From positions 744,001-808,000 of the forward strand of contig CAVVAB010000012.1 in NCBI GenBank assembly GCA_963746155.1: a stretch of DNA of 64,000 bases. Reading direction: 5' to 3'. Each line of letters begins with the position of its first letter. Positions within the stretch are counted from its first letter, which is position 1. The notes below the pieces were generated by a model. It was not told the DNA's origin. It made no database searches and saw only the letters and a list, made by a program, of their open reading frames with translations. This stretch comes from AC-32 sp963746155 (GTDB taxonomy: Bacteria; Actinomycetota; Thermoleophilia; Gaiellales; Gaiellaceae). Position numbers and translations under genes: made by a program. Positions 1 through 9,425 of the stretch are shown here, piece after piece.

Positions 1-303
1 CCCGACGACGAGCATGACGAGATCCTCGTCGCCGATGCTCCTCACCTGCCGCGGGGTCGTCGACTCGACGTGACAGAGCCCGCCCGGGCCCAGCTCACGC
101 GACTCGCCGGGGACGTCGAACCGCGCCTTGCCCGCGTGCACGAAGTAGAGCTCGTCCTGCTCGTGGTGGAAGTGCGGCCGCCCGACAATCCCGGGTGCGA
201 GCACGAGCACGTTCACTCCGAACGCGCTGACGCCGAGCTCTTGCCGCACCTTCCGGAAGACGCCGTCGCCCATCTCGTCGATCGACCCGAACGCGTAGGC
301 CAC
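1..303 (-). CDS. Cupin-domain protein, 3' end outside window
   Basis: The reverse strand reads as one open frame of 101 codons from a GTG at 303 to the window edge. It contains a cupin core: a G-R-P-H-F-H-H-E-Q-D-E-L-Y-F stretch (cupin motif 1, with the His/His/Glu metal ligands) followed by V-H-A-G-K-A-R-F and a Gly-Pro-Gly turn. Cupins of this size are usually metal-binding small-molecule isomerases, dioxygenases or sensors, so no substrate can be named. The frame is open past the window edge, so the C-terminal strands are not seen. The start is the first GTG before the conserved region. No Shine-Dalgarno is visible. It is divergent from the lipoprotein gene at 373. Confidence 0.7.
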   Translation of the reverse strand, partial: MAYAFGSIDEMGDGVFRKVRQELGVSAFGVNVLVLAPGIVGRPHFHHEQDELYFVHAGKARFDVPGESRELGPGGLCHVESTTPRQVRSIGDEDLVMLVVG

Positions 304-360
304 GGGCGAGGACGGTAGCAGCGGCTCTCCGGCGGGTGATGATCCCGTCCCTCGGCGGCG

Positions 361-366
361 TATCTT
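361..366 (+). promoter_or_regulatory. -10 element of a leaderless promoter (TATCTT)
   Basis: TATCTT ends seven bases before the ATG at 373. That places the predicted transcription start on the start codon itself. There is no Shine-Dalgarno, so a leaderless mRNA is inferred. Confidence 0.55.
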
Positions 367-372
367 CTCCGT

Positions 373-810
373 ATGCGCAGCCGAACCGCCACCATCGTCG
401 TACTCACCCTGACCGTCGGCCTGACCGGCTGCACCGGAGGTTCTACGAAGGCTGATCACGGAGTTGGCAAGGCGCCGCGGAGAGACTGCTTTGAGGTCTG
501 GAATGCCGACTCGAATCAGGCTCGGCAGGCAATCGTCGCGGGACGATTCTCGATCGCAAACGTCAGTCGCTGGGTCGCTCAGGCCTCGGGAGGCGTGAAT
601 CTGGGTGGTCCCGCAAGCCAGGGCTGCGGATACCTCTTCCACGACGACGTGCGATACGTCTCGATCAGCGGGGCTTGGAAGGGTAAGACGATTCGCTGGG
701 CCGTGCCCCCGTCGCGGCACGGCTCGTGGTCACCGGAGCAGCACGCGGCTGTGTATGACAACGCGGCCGTCGAGGCCGATGGACGGCTCCGCCATCGAGA
801 GCATGGGTGA
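373..810 (+). CDS. Predicted lipoprotein of unknown function
   Basis: This 145-residue protein begins with a positively charged n-region (M-R-S-R) and a hydrophobic stretch of Val/Leu/Thr. It ends in a lipobox L-T-G-C with the modified Cys at residue 20, so it should be exported and lipid-anchored on the outer face of the membrane. The mature part has two further Cys (about residues 39 and 86) that could form a disulfide. I recognise no family. The ATG fits a leaderless start just after TATCTT. Its stop lies 60 bp before the pcrA start; pcrA has its own -10, so the two are probably separate units. Confidence 0.65.
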   Translation: MRSRTATIVVLTLTVGLTGCTGGSTKADHGVGKAPRRDCFEVWNADSNQARQAIVAGRFSIANVSRWVAQASGGVNLGGPASQGCGYLFHDDVRYVSISGAWKGKTIRWAVPPSRHGSWSPEQHAAVYDNAAVEADGRLRHREHG

Positions 811-857
811 ACGCCTCTCCGCCCGTCACTGCGGCCACCGGTTCCCGGGTCGGCCGC

Positions 858-863
858 TAGCAT
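858..863 (+). promoter_or_regulatory. -10 element (TAGCAT) for pcrA
   Basis: TAGCAT lies eight bases before the GTG at 871, the same geometry seen at many starts in this window. A leaderless pcrA mRNA is inferred. Confidence 0.5.
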
Positions 864-870
864 CGGCCGG

Positions 871-3800
871 GTGGCCGTTGCTTCTCCAGAGCGCTATCTC
901 GCCGACCTGAACCCGGCGCAGCGCGAGGCGGTCCTCGCCACCGAGGGCCCGCTGCTCGTGGTCGCCGGCGCGGGCTCCGGAAAGACACGCGTCCTCACCT
1001 ACCGCGTCGCGCACCTGCTCCATGCGATCGGCGTGCAGCCGAACGAGATCCTCGCGATCACGTTCACGAACAAGGCCGCGGGCGAGATGCGCGAGCGGCT
1101 CGAGGACCTGCTCGGCCCGGTCGCGCGCGCGATCTGGATCCTGACCTTCCACGCCGCCTGCGGCCGGATCCTCAGGCGGGAGGCACCGCGGCTCGGCTAC
1201 CGCTCGAACTTCACGATCTACGACCAGGCCGACCAGGTGCGGCTGACAAAGGCGTGCCTCGAGGAGCTCGAGCGCGACCCGAAGCGCTTCGTCCCGCGCG
1301 GCATCCACGCGCAGATCTCGGCCGCGAAGAACCAGCTCGTCACGCCCGCCGAGTACGCCCAGCGCGTCGCCTCCTTCTACGACCAGACCGTCGCCGAGGT
1401 CTACGACCTCTATCAGCGCCGGATGTTCGCGTCGAACGCAGTCGACTTCGACGACATGTTGATGCTGACCGTGCAGGTGCTCGAGCGCTTCCCCGAGGCT
1501 CTGGAGCGCTGGCAGAAGGCGTTCCGCTACGTGCTCGTCGACGAGTACCAGGACACGAACCACGCGCAGTACCGCCTGCTCAAGCTGCTCGCCCAGAAGC
1601 ACCGCAACGTCTGCGCGGTCGGCGATCCGGACCAATGCTTGGTAGCGGGAACCCTGGTCACGATGGGCGACAGGACGAGAAAGACGATCGAGAAGGTTCG
1701 CGTCGGCGACGACGTGCTTTCGTGCCACGGAAGCGGCCGCTTCGCTCCCTCACGTGTCACCCGCGTTCATCGCGGCTCGAGACGCAACGGGATCGCAATC
1801 ACGACCGCGAGTGGCCGGCGCATCGTGTCGACTCCCGAGCACACGCACTTCGCCGGTTTCAAGACGGGGGCGACGCCGCAACTCCACATGACGTACCTCA
1901 TGTGGAAGGCGGGGAGCGGGTTCCGCATTGGAACTTCGACTACGTACGCAGACGGGCGGGGGCGCCCGCTGCCGGGGCCGGCGATCCGACTTAACGGCGA
2001 GCACGCCGACGCGTGCTGGGTTGTCTCGGTGCACGACGACGAGGCTCGTGCTCGCGCGGCCGAGACTCTCCTCTCTCTGCGGTACCGGTTGCCGACGATT
2101 CCCTTCGTGGCCCGGCCCTATCGCGGCAGCGAAGGGAGAAGTCTTGTCGCCAGCCAGCGCCTTCTCGACGGCGTCTTCCAGGAACTGGACACCGAGACCG
2201 GTGGGCGCGACCTGCTGCGTGACCAGGGCCTGAGCTTCGACCATCCGCACTTCACGTCGGCGACGACCACGAGCGGAGCGCGGCTCCGGAGACGTCTCAC
2301 GGTCTGCCTCTGCGCCGATAAGCGCAACGCCGGCCCACAGCACCGACTCTCGCTGTCCGGGTACGACCGGGACGGAGGCAACGCGCTTCGCGAAGCGGGC
2401 TTCTCGATCCGGCCTGCCTACAAGGGAGCCGAGGGCTGGCGCTTCGAGACGTCGTACGCGGACTTCGCCCGCCTCGTCGAGAAGGTCGAGGACATCGAGG
2501 AAGTGCTGGACGTGTCGGTCAGGTTCACCGCCAGGCTCGCAGCGCAAGGTGGAAGCACGAAGGACAGAAACGCGCTGCCGTTCATGCCGGCCTCGGCGGT
2601 GCGGCCCGGGATGGTGATGGTGGACGAGAACGGCGCGTTTGACGTTGTCGAGAGCGTCGAGCACGTCGTGCTCGACAGACCGGTCTACGACCTCGACGTG
2701 GAGCGGACACACAACTTCGTCGCCAACGGGCTCGTCACCCACAACTCGATCTACGCGTTCCGCGGCGCCGACATCCGGAACATCCTCGAGTTCGAGCGCG
2801 ACTTCGGCGAGACCAAGACGATCGCGCTCGAGCAGAACTACCGCTCGACGAACACGATCCTCGAGTCGGCGAACGCGGTCATCTCGCACAACCGCGAGCG
2901 CAAGCCGAAGAACCTCTGGTCCGAGCTCGGCGAGGGCGATCCGGTCCGCGCGCTCGAGGTCGAGGACGAGCACGCGGAGGCGCGCTTCGTCGCCGCCGAG
3001 ATCGCCGGCGCTCGTCGAGGAGGGCTTCAACGGCAGCGAGATCGCGGTCTTCTACCGGACGAACGCACAGTCGAGGGTGCTCGAGGACGTTCTCGTCCGG
3101 CAGGCGATCGCCTACCAGGTGATCGGCGGCCCGCGCTTCTACGAGCGGGCGGAGATCAAGGACGTGATCGCCTACCTCCAGGCGATCGACAACCCGTACG
3201 ACGCGGTCTCGCTGCAGCGGGTCGCAAACCGGCCGCGCCGCGGAATCGGCGACGCCAGCCTCGCGCGCCTCCAGGCGCACGCGGACGCGTACGGGATCTC
3301 GCTCTGGGAGGCGTTCGGCCAGGCCGAGGAGGCGGGGATCGCCGCGGCGCCGCTCCGCGCGGTCCAGCAGTTCCACACGGTGCTGCAGTCGCTGCAGTCC
3401 GGGGCGCTCGAGCTGGAGGTCTCCGAGCTGATCGAGCGGATCCTCGAGCGGAGCGGCTACACCGACGCGCTCGAGGCCGAGCGGACGATCGAGTCGCAGG
3501 GCCGGCTCGAGAACCTGCAGGAGCTGGTCGGCGTCGCGCGGGAGTTCCAGCACGACTCGGCCGAGCCGTCGCTGTCGAGCTTCCTCCAGGAGATCTCGCT
3601 CTACGCCGACCAGGACGCGATGCGCGGCGAGCAGAGCCTCGTCACGCTGATGACGCTGCACAACGCGAAGGGGCTCGAGTTCCGCGCCGTGTTCATGATC
3701 GGGATGGAGGAGGGGATCTTCCCGCACGCCCGCTCGCTCGAGGAGCAGGGCCTCGAGGAGGAGCGGCGCCTCTGCTACGTGGGCATGACGCGCGCCCAGG

Positions 3801-4132
3801 AGCGGCTCGTGCTCACGCACGCGAGCGGGCGCTCGCTCTACGGGAGCCGCGCCTACAACCTGCCCTCGCGCTTCCTCGACGAGCTGCCCGACTCGCGGGT
3901 CGACCGGCATCGCCTCGAGCCCGCCTCGTGGTCGAAGTACGGGGCCAGCGGGATCGCGCCCCGCTCAGATGTGCCATCGCTCTCGACGGGCGACTCCGTG
4001 CGCCACGAGACCCTCGGCGAAGGCGTCGTCACGTCGATCGAGGCCGGCGGCATCGTGACGATCCGCTTCGCCGCCGACGGGAGCGAGCGGCGGCTGATGC
4101 TCGACTACGCGCCGTTGGAGAAAATCGTCTAG
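871..4132 (+). CDS. pcrA: ATP-dependent DNA helicase PcrA/UvrD with an intein, one frameshift
   Basis: This is a superfamily 1A 3'-5' helicase for repair and replication-fork maintenance. In order the sequence shows the Walker A loop G-A-G-S-G-K-T (near residue 34), T-F-H-A, the Walker B D-E-Y-Q-D, motif III G-D-P-D-Q, then an intein. After the intein come S-I-Y-A-F-R-G-A-D, Q-N-Y-R-S-T, and C-terminal T-L-H-N-A-K-G-L-E-F and V-G-M-T-R-A. The frame shifts near 3007, where one extra base is needed between E-I-A and L-V-E-E-G. Removing one G restores a normal PcrA of about 717 residues after splicing. The conserved C-terminus argues for a sequencing error rather than a dead gene. The stop TAG shares a base with the GTG of the next gene. 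Confidence 0.93.
1636..2745 (+). other. Intein in PcrA motif III (370 residues)
   Basis: The in-frame insert starts at Cys (codon 1636) directly after G-D-P-D-Q and ends at V-T-H-N before Ser (+1, codon 2746), interrupting the strongly conserved motif G-D-P-D-Q-S-I-Y. Splicing blocks are visible. Block A is C-L-V-A-G-T-L-V, with V-R-V-G-D-D-V-L following. Block B is S-T-P-E-H-T-H-F. Blocks F/G are V-Y-D-L-D-V-E-R-T-H-N-F-V-A-N-G and the terminal His-Asn. The middle 200 residues (R-Y-R-L-P-T-I-P-F-V-A-R and a later Y-A-D-F-A region) have the look of a LAGLIDADG-type homing domain, but I do not see intact LAGLIDADG helices. Self-splicing with Cys1, Asn and Ser+1 chemistry is expected. Confidence 0.92.
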
Positions 4133-5339
4133 TGGCGATCGAGGTCAGGGTCTGCTCCCCCGACGAGGTGGGGGGAGCGCTCAACCCCATCTGGCACTAC
4201 TTCGGCGCCACCGCGAAGGAGGAGGACGTCGAGCGGTTCGCGCCGATCCTTCCGGCCGAGCGCGTGCACGCCGCGTTCGACGGCGGCGCGATCGTCGGCG
4301 GAGCGGGCGCGTACCTCTTCGAGACGACCGTTCCCGGCGGCGCCCAGGTCCCGACCGCCGGCGTGATGGCCGTCGGCGTGCTGCCGACGCACCGCCGGCG
4401 CGGCGTGCTGACGAAGCTGATGGAGCGCCAGCTCGCCGACGCGCACGAGCGCGGGGAGCCGCTCGCGACGCTGTACGCCTCGGAAGGGGCGATCTACTCG
4501 CGGTTCGGCTACGGGCTCGCCTCGCTCGCAGGGGGCATCGAGCTGCCGAAGGAGCACGCGCTGCTCTGGGACGACGAGCCGATCGGACAGGCGCGCATCA
4601 TCGAGACCGAGGAGGAGACGCTCGAGCTGCTGCCCGGGATCTACGACCGCGTGCAGGCCGAGACCGTGGGCATGTTCACCCGCACGCCCGACTGGTGGAA
4701 GGTGCGGCGCCTGGGCCGGTCGCCGATGCGATCCGGCGGCGAGCAGGTTCGCGTCGCGGTCGAGCTCGACGGCGCTCTCGAGGCCTACGCGCTCTACCGT
4801 CTCAACTTCTCCGCGCGGCACATGATCGCCGAGACGACGCTCGAGGTCGGGGAGGCGCTCGGGCACGTCACCGCGGGCTCTCGCCGCGATCTGGCGGTAC
4901 CTGCTCGGGATCGACTGGGTGGCGCGGATCGAGGCGTCCTGGGTTCCGCTCGACCACCCGCTCTTCCTCTGGCTGCGCGAGCCGCGCCGGATGCAGTTCA
5001 CCGTCGGCGAAGCGGTCTGGGTGCGACTGGTCGACATCGGAGCTGCGCTCGCGGCGCGGAGCTTCGCGGACGGAGCGATCGTGCTCGACGTCCACGACGA
5101 GCTCTGCCCGTGGAATCACGGCGCGCTGGAGCATCCAGGACGGAGCCGTCGAGCGCACGACCGCCGAGGCCGACGTGCGGCTGGGCGTCTCCGAGCTCGG
5201 TTCCGTCTACCTGGGAGGCTTCACGTTCGACCAGCTCAGCCGGGCGGGACGCCTGGAGGAGCTGAAGCCGGGCGGCGTCGGGCGGGCGGACGAGCTCTTC
5301 CGGACCGCGCGCCAGCCGTGGTGCCCCGAGCTCTTCTAG
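4132..5339 (+). CDS. Eis-like GNAT acetyltransferase, two frameshifts
   Basis: About 400 residues once two single-base shifts (near 4876 and 5123) are removed. The N-terminal half is a GNAT fold: V-M-A-V-G-V-L-P-T-H-R-R-R-G-V-L, the acetyl-CoA pyrophosphate loop, then L-T-K-L-M. Next comes Y-A-S-E-G-A-I-Y-S-R-F-G-Y-G, and the C-terminal part resembles a sterol-carrier-like domain ending in W-C-P-E-L-F. This layout and length match the Eis family (N-acetyltransferases of amines, including aminoglycosides, in some members). The substrate here is unknown. The GTG start overlaps the pcrA stop by one base, so the two are likely co-transcribed. Removing one G at each shift gives H-V-T-A-A-L-A-A-I-W-R-Y and N-H-G-R-W-S-I-Q-D-G, which read as continuous protein. 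Confidence 0.82.
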
Positions 5340-5380
5340 GCGGCAACCACACTTCGGCCTACCCCGAAACGTCTGCGCGA

Positions 5381-5386
5381 TACCCT
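5381..5386 (+). promoter_or_regulatory. -10 element (TACCCT) for the HTH regulator
   Basis: TACCCT ends seven bases before the ATG at 5393, with no ribosome-binding site between. A leaderless start is inferred. Confidence 0.5.
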
Positions 5387-5392
5387 CGTGGC

Positions 5393-6088
5393 ATGAGCGT
5401 GAGCAGGGGCGAAGCCGACGTTGCCGCCGCGGCGGCGCTTCTCGCCGAGCCCGCCCGCGCCAGGCTCGTCGTCGCGCTGACCGAGCACGAGGCGCTGCCG
5501 GCCAGCGCACTCGCCGCCCAGGCCGGGATTGCGCCGTCGTCGGCGAGTGAGCACCTCCGGCGGCTCGTCGACGGCGGGTTTCTCGTCGCGCGAAGGAACG
5601 GCCGCCACCGCTACTTCAGCCTCGCCGACCCGGCCGTGGCCGACGCGATCGAGGCGCTCGCATGCGTCGCCCCGCAGCCGCCCGTTCGTTCGCTTCGCGA
5701 CGCGACGAAGAGCGAGCTGCTCCGCTCCGCCCGCACCTGCTACGACCATCTCGCTGGCCGCCTGGGCGTCGTCGTGGCAGCCGCCCTGGAGCGGGAGCGG
5801 ACGGTCATCCGCCGGAACGGCGGCTACGAGCTCGGGCCGACGGCGGAGGCTCGGTGCCGCGCGCTCGGGATCGATCTCTCGGAGCTCGAGAAGCAGCGCC
5901 GACCCGTCGTGCGTGGCTGCCTCGACTGGAGCGAGCGGGAGCTCCACGTCGCGGGAGCGCTCGGCGCGGCCCTCGCCGGCCGGATGCTCGAGCTCGACTG
6001 GATTCGCAGGCGCGAGGGCAATCGCTCCGTCGAGGTCACCGCCGAGGGCCGCACGGCGCTCACCGGGGAGCTGGGCGCCGAGCTCTAG
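5393..6088 (+). CDS. ArsR-type winged-helix transcriptional regulator
   Basis: A 231-residue protein with an N-terminal winged helix: L-L-A-E-P-A-R-A-R-L-V-V-A-L, then A-L-A-A-Q-A-G-I-A-P-S-S-A-S-E-H-L-R-R-L as helix-turn-helix, then a wing with R-R-N-G-R-H-R-Y-F-S. ArsR proteins are dimeric repressors released by metals or small molecules. The C-terminal 110 residues include C-Y-D-H-L-A-G-R-L-G and V-R-G-C-L-D-W-S-E-R, a layout known in longer ArsR proteins. Cys residues are present, but a metal site cannot be assigned. It converges with the glycosyltransferase, the two stop regions overlapping by four bases. Confidence 0.85.
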   Translation: MSVSRGEADVAAAAALLAEPARARLVVALTEHEALPASALAAQAGIAPSSASEHLRRLVDGGFLVARRNGRHRYFSLADPAVADAIEALACVAPQPPVRSLRDATKSELLRSARTCYDHLAGRLGVVVAAALERERTVIRRNGGYELGPTAEARCRALGIDLSELEKQRRPVVRGCLDWSERELHVAGALGAALAGRMLELDWIRRREGNRSVEVTAEGRTALTGELGAEL

Positions 6089-7032
6089 CGCAGCTCCTTG
6101 TTCGACTCCATGTCGAACCACATCGCAAAGAGCGTGAACAGCAGCCCGAACAGCAGCAGCAGCGCGATCAGCACGACCACCCCGACTGTCGCGTCGTAGC
6201 CGTCGATCTTGAGCACCACCTGGTACACGCCGAGCGCGAAGCCGAGCACGAGGGAGATCAACCCGAAGACGTAGAAGAAGACGAGCGGGTGGAAGTCCCG
6301 GATGACGTACTTCTGCCACATCCGCCACCAGAAGCACTTGAACAGCAGCCAGGAGATCGCCGGGATCACGCGGCGCAGGCGGATCCCCGACCGCTCGCCG
6401 ACGCCGTAGATCGGCCGCGAGGGCACGTCGCGCACCTTCGCGTTCCAGACGTTCAGGTGGACGAGCATGTCGTTCGGGAACCCGTAGCGTGGGTAGAGGT
6501 TCTCGAGGTCGAGCCGCTCCAGCATCTGGTGCGAGATCGCGGTGTAGCCGGATTGCGCGTCCGCGATGTGCCAGTAGCCGGAGGCGATCTTCGTCCAGAG
6601 CGAGAGCACGGCGTTGCCGAGGTAGCGGCTGTGCGGGATCAGCTGCCAGGCCTGGCCGGTGAAGAGCCGGTTCGCCTTCGCGTAGTCGACCTCGCCCCGC
6701 GCGACCGGCTCGACGAGGTGATCGAGGTCCTCGGGGTCCATCTGGTTGTCGGCGTTCATGACGACGGTGACGTCGAAGCCGTCCTCGAGCGCCTGCCGGT
6801 AGCCGGTGACCACGGCCGCCCCGACGCCGCCGTTGCGCTCGCGGGTGAGCACGGAGATCCGCGGGTCGCGCTCGCCGACCTCGCGCGCGCGCTCGGCGGT
6901 TGCGTCCCTCGACGCGTCGTCGACGACGTAGATCCGGTCGACGGTCTCCGGGATGCCGTCCAGCGTCGCGGAGAGGAGCTCCTCCTCGTCGTACGCGGGG
7001 ATGACGACTGCGACGCGTTTGCCCTCGACCAA
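6085..7032 (-). CDS. Family 2 glycosyltransferase with two C-terminal membrane helices
   Basis: A 315-residue protein resembling DPM1/polyprenyl-phosphate mannosyl- or glucosyltransferases. The GT-A nucleotide-sugar region begins V-V-I-P-A-Y-D-E-E-E and continues with V-V-D-D-A-S. The acceptor region M-N-A-D-N-Q-M-D-P supplies the Asp-X-Asp metal ligand. Two hydrophobic segments close the protein (about residues 248-272 and 281-304), so it should be membrane-bound and act at the cytoplasmic face, probably charging a lipid carrier. The best start is a TTG at 7032, ten bases after a TAGGCT -10 on the reverse strand. The sugar donor is unknown. Confidence 0.87.
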   Translation of the reverse strand: MVEGKRVAVVIPAYDEEELLSATLDGIPETVDRIYVVDDASRDATAERAREVGERDPRISVLTRERNGGVGAAVVTGYRQALEDGFDVTVVMNADNQMDPEDLDHLVEPVARGEVDYAKANRLFTGQAWQLIPHSRYLGNAVLSLWTKIASGYWHIADAQSGYTAISHQMLERLDLENLYPRYGFPNDMLVHLNVWNAKVRDVPSRPIYGVGERSGIRLRRVIPAISWLLFKCFWWRMWQKYVIRDFHPLVFFYVFGLISLVLGFALGVYQVVLKIDGYDATVGVVVLIALLLLFGLLFTLFAMWFDMESNKELR

Positions 7033-7162
7033 GGGGCGGTCAGCCTAACGGCTGGGCCCGCTCGCACGTACCTCTTTCAGGGGATGCCGTGCCGCCGAGC
7101 CGCGGCTACCGTGAGCCGTCGCGGCACCAAATGGTGCTCCGCCCGGCTGGCCAGCTCCTCAC

Positions 7163-9367
7163 GTGACACACAAGCGCCTCTTCATCACGTCCTTGATCGC
7201 CCTCCTGGTGGGCGCTGCCGTGCTCGTGAGCGGTGGCGCTGCGAAGACCTCGGGCGACGGCGGGAAGATCTACGCCTGCGCCGGCAAGAAGAACGGGCTG
7301 CTGCGCCTCGTCAAAGGGAAGAAGAAGTGCCACGGCAAGGCGCACAAGGTGAGCTGGAACGTAAAGGGCCCGAAGGGCGCCAAGGGTGATCGCGGCGCGC
7401 AGGGTGCGCGCGGCGCCACGGGTCTCGCCGGCGCGGCGGGCGTCAAGGGCGCGACCGGTGCGAACGGCTCGAAGGGCGCGACCGGAAGCGCCGGCTCGAC
7501 CGGCGCCAAGGGTGCAACAGGTTCTCGGGGGGCAACAGGGGCGAAGGGCGCGACCGGCGCGAAGGGCGCAACGGGCGCGAACGGATCGACGGGTGCAAAG
7601 GGAGCGACGGGCGCCAGAGGCGCGACCGGCCCGGCGGGCGCTGCCGGCCCGACCGGCGCAAAGGGCGCGACCGGCGCGAACGGGACGACAGGCGCCAAGG
7701 GTGCAACCGGCGCTCGAGGTGCCACGGGACCCGCCGGTGCGGTCGGGCCAACCGGTGCCAGGGGCGCGACGGGAGCCAACGGATCGACCGGCGCGAAGGG
7801 CACAACCGGGGCGAAGGGCACGACCGGGGCCAAGGGTTCGACGGGAGCCAACGGATCGACCGGCGCAAAGGGTGCGACCGGCGCAAAGGGTGCTACGGGC
7901 GCCGTCGGCGCAACCGGTGCGAAGGGAGCCACAGGCGCGAAGGGCGCGACGGGAGCAGGAGGTGCGACCGGCGCCAAGGGCGCAACTGGTGCAAGAGGCG
8001 CAACCGGTCCGGCTGGTGCGCAGGGGCCGACAGGTGCGAAGGGTGCCACGGGCGCGACCGGCGCCAAGGGCACAACGGGCGACCGCGGAGCGACTGGCGC
8101 CAAGGGAGCCACGGGAGCCAACGGATCGACCGGCGCGAAGGGTGCGACGGGGGCGAAGGGTTCGACGGGAGCTAACGGAACGACTGGCGCTAAGGGCGCG
8201 ACCGGCGCGAAGGGTTCGACGGGCGCGGTTGGCACAACCGGTGCGAAGGGAGCCACGGGCGCGAAAGGCGCGACTGGGACAACCGGAGCGAAGGGTGCAA
8301 CTGGTGCAAAGGGCGCTACCGGTCCGGCTGGTGCTCAGGGCCCAACAGGCGCGAAGGGCGCTACCGGCGCCAAGGGCACAACGGGCGACCGCGGAGCGAC
8401 TGGCGCCAAGGGAGCCACGGGAGCTAACGGAACGACTGGCGCCAAGGGCACAACGGGCGCCAAGGGAGCGACCGGTGACAAGGGGGTTACAGGCGACACG
8501 GGCGCAACCGGAGCGAAGGGCGCAACTGGCAACACTGGCGCCACCGGTGCAAAGGGGCGACCGTGCAAGGGCTCGACGGGCGCTACCGGGGCGAAGGGCG
8601 TACCGGGGCGAAGGGCTCAACGGGTGACAAGGGCACCACCGGTGCAAAGGGCGCCACGGGCGCGGTCGGAGCGACCGGCGCTCGCGGCGCGACAGGACCG
8701 CCCGGAGCGATCGGCCCGACCGGCGCCAAGGGTGCGACCGGAGCGACTGGAGCCAAGGGAACGACCGGCGCGAAAGGCCCGACCGGCGCCAAAGGCCCGA
8801 CCGGCCTCAAGGGCGCAACCGGTGCCAACGGCGCTACCGGCACGCGCGGCCCGACGGCGCCAGGAGCCACGGGAGCGAAGGGCGTCACCGGCGCAAAGGG
8901 CGTGACCGGTGCGAAGGGCACCACCGGTGCCAAGGGCACGACGGGCGCCAAGGGCGTGACCGGCGCCACGGGCACCGCCGGAACCGCGGGCAACACCGTC
9001 GCGACGTCCCAGACCACCACAAGCACGACCTATGCGGATCTGGCCTCCACCGGACCGGCCGTGACGGTCACGATCCCCGCCTCCGGGAAGGCGCTCGTGA
9101 TCCTGACGGGGTCGCTCTCCAACAACACGAACAACCGGTTTGCGTCCATGGGCTTCGCGGTCTCCGGATCGACCACCGTGCGCGGCCTCGGACACGCAGG
9201 CGTACATCGTCAAGAACGGCACCGGCAGCAACACAGTTCAGGGAAGCGCGACGTTCTACGTCATCGGACTGACCGCGGGGAGCAACACGTTCACCGCGAA
9301 GTACCGCGTCGACGCCGGCACGGGCACGTTCGCGAACCGGACGATCGTCGTCATCCCGCTGCCCTAA
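7163..9367 (+). CDS. Collagen-like Gly-X-Y repeat surface protein, frameshifted
   Basis: The N-terminus has a signal peptide (M-T-H-K-R-L-F then a hydrophobic core to residue 27). A Cys-bearing linker follows (Y-A-C-A-G-K-K, K-K-C-H-G-K), then about 540 uninterrupted Gly-X-Y triplets dominated by G-A-T, G-A-K, G-S-T and G-A-N, and a C-terminal globular domain of about 120 residues rich in Thr/Ser/Val. The C-terminal domain resembles the trimerising heads of bacterial collagen-like proteins such as BclA, by architecture rather than clear sequence match. The frame is lost near 8605 (a base appears missing inside a repeat) and near 9190 (one extra C). Across both shifts the protein is about 730 residues. 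It is probably exported and trimeric. Confidence 0.85.
7367..8993 (+). repeat. Coding tandem repeat: Gly-X-Y triplets
   Basis: A nine-base periodicity (GGN GCN A-rich codon) runs for about 1.6 kb. The protein unit is mostly G-A-K-G-A-T or G-A-K-G-S-T, with longer near-copies of about 100-250 bp visible by eye, for example the segments starting near 7730 and 7990 and the G-D-R-G-A-T-G-A-K copies near 8080 and 8390. Codons vary between copies, so the array is old or kept diverse. It is not a CRISPR, because there are no constant repeats with unique spacers. Confidence 0.9.
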
Positions 9368-9385
9368 CAAGTTCCTGTGAGAGAG

Positions 9386-9418
9386 CAGAGACGGGAGGCC
9401 TCCGGGCCTCTCGTCTGC
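9386..9418 (+). terminator. Hairpin terminator after the collagen-like gene
   Basis: The arms AGACGGGAGGCC and GGGCCTCTCGTCT pair around a TCC loop and are followed by a short T-containing tail. It lies between two convergent genes and may serve both. Confidence 0.6.
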
Positions 9419-9425
9419 TTGCGCG

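Noticed and set aside
871..5265. One fused helicase-acetyltransferase protein
   Set aside because: The fusion frame passes through about a thousand bases of unrelated residues after 3007, whereas the other frame keeps the helicase C-terminal motifs and a stop before the acetyltransferase.
7270..8256. Long reverse-strand frame rich in Pro-Val-Ala opposite the collagen repeats
   Set aside because: It is the antisense reading of GGN-GCN repeats and mirrors the Gly-X-Y period; no start signal or independent feature supports it.
7367..8993. CRISPR-like array
   Set aside because: Periodicity is nine bases and coding; there are no constant repeats with unique spacers and no cas genes.
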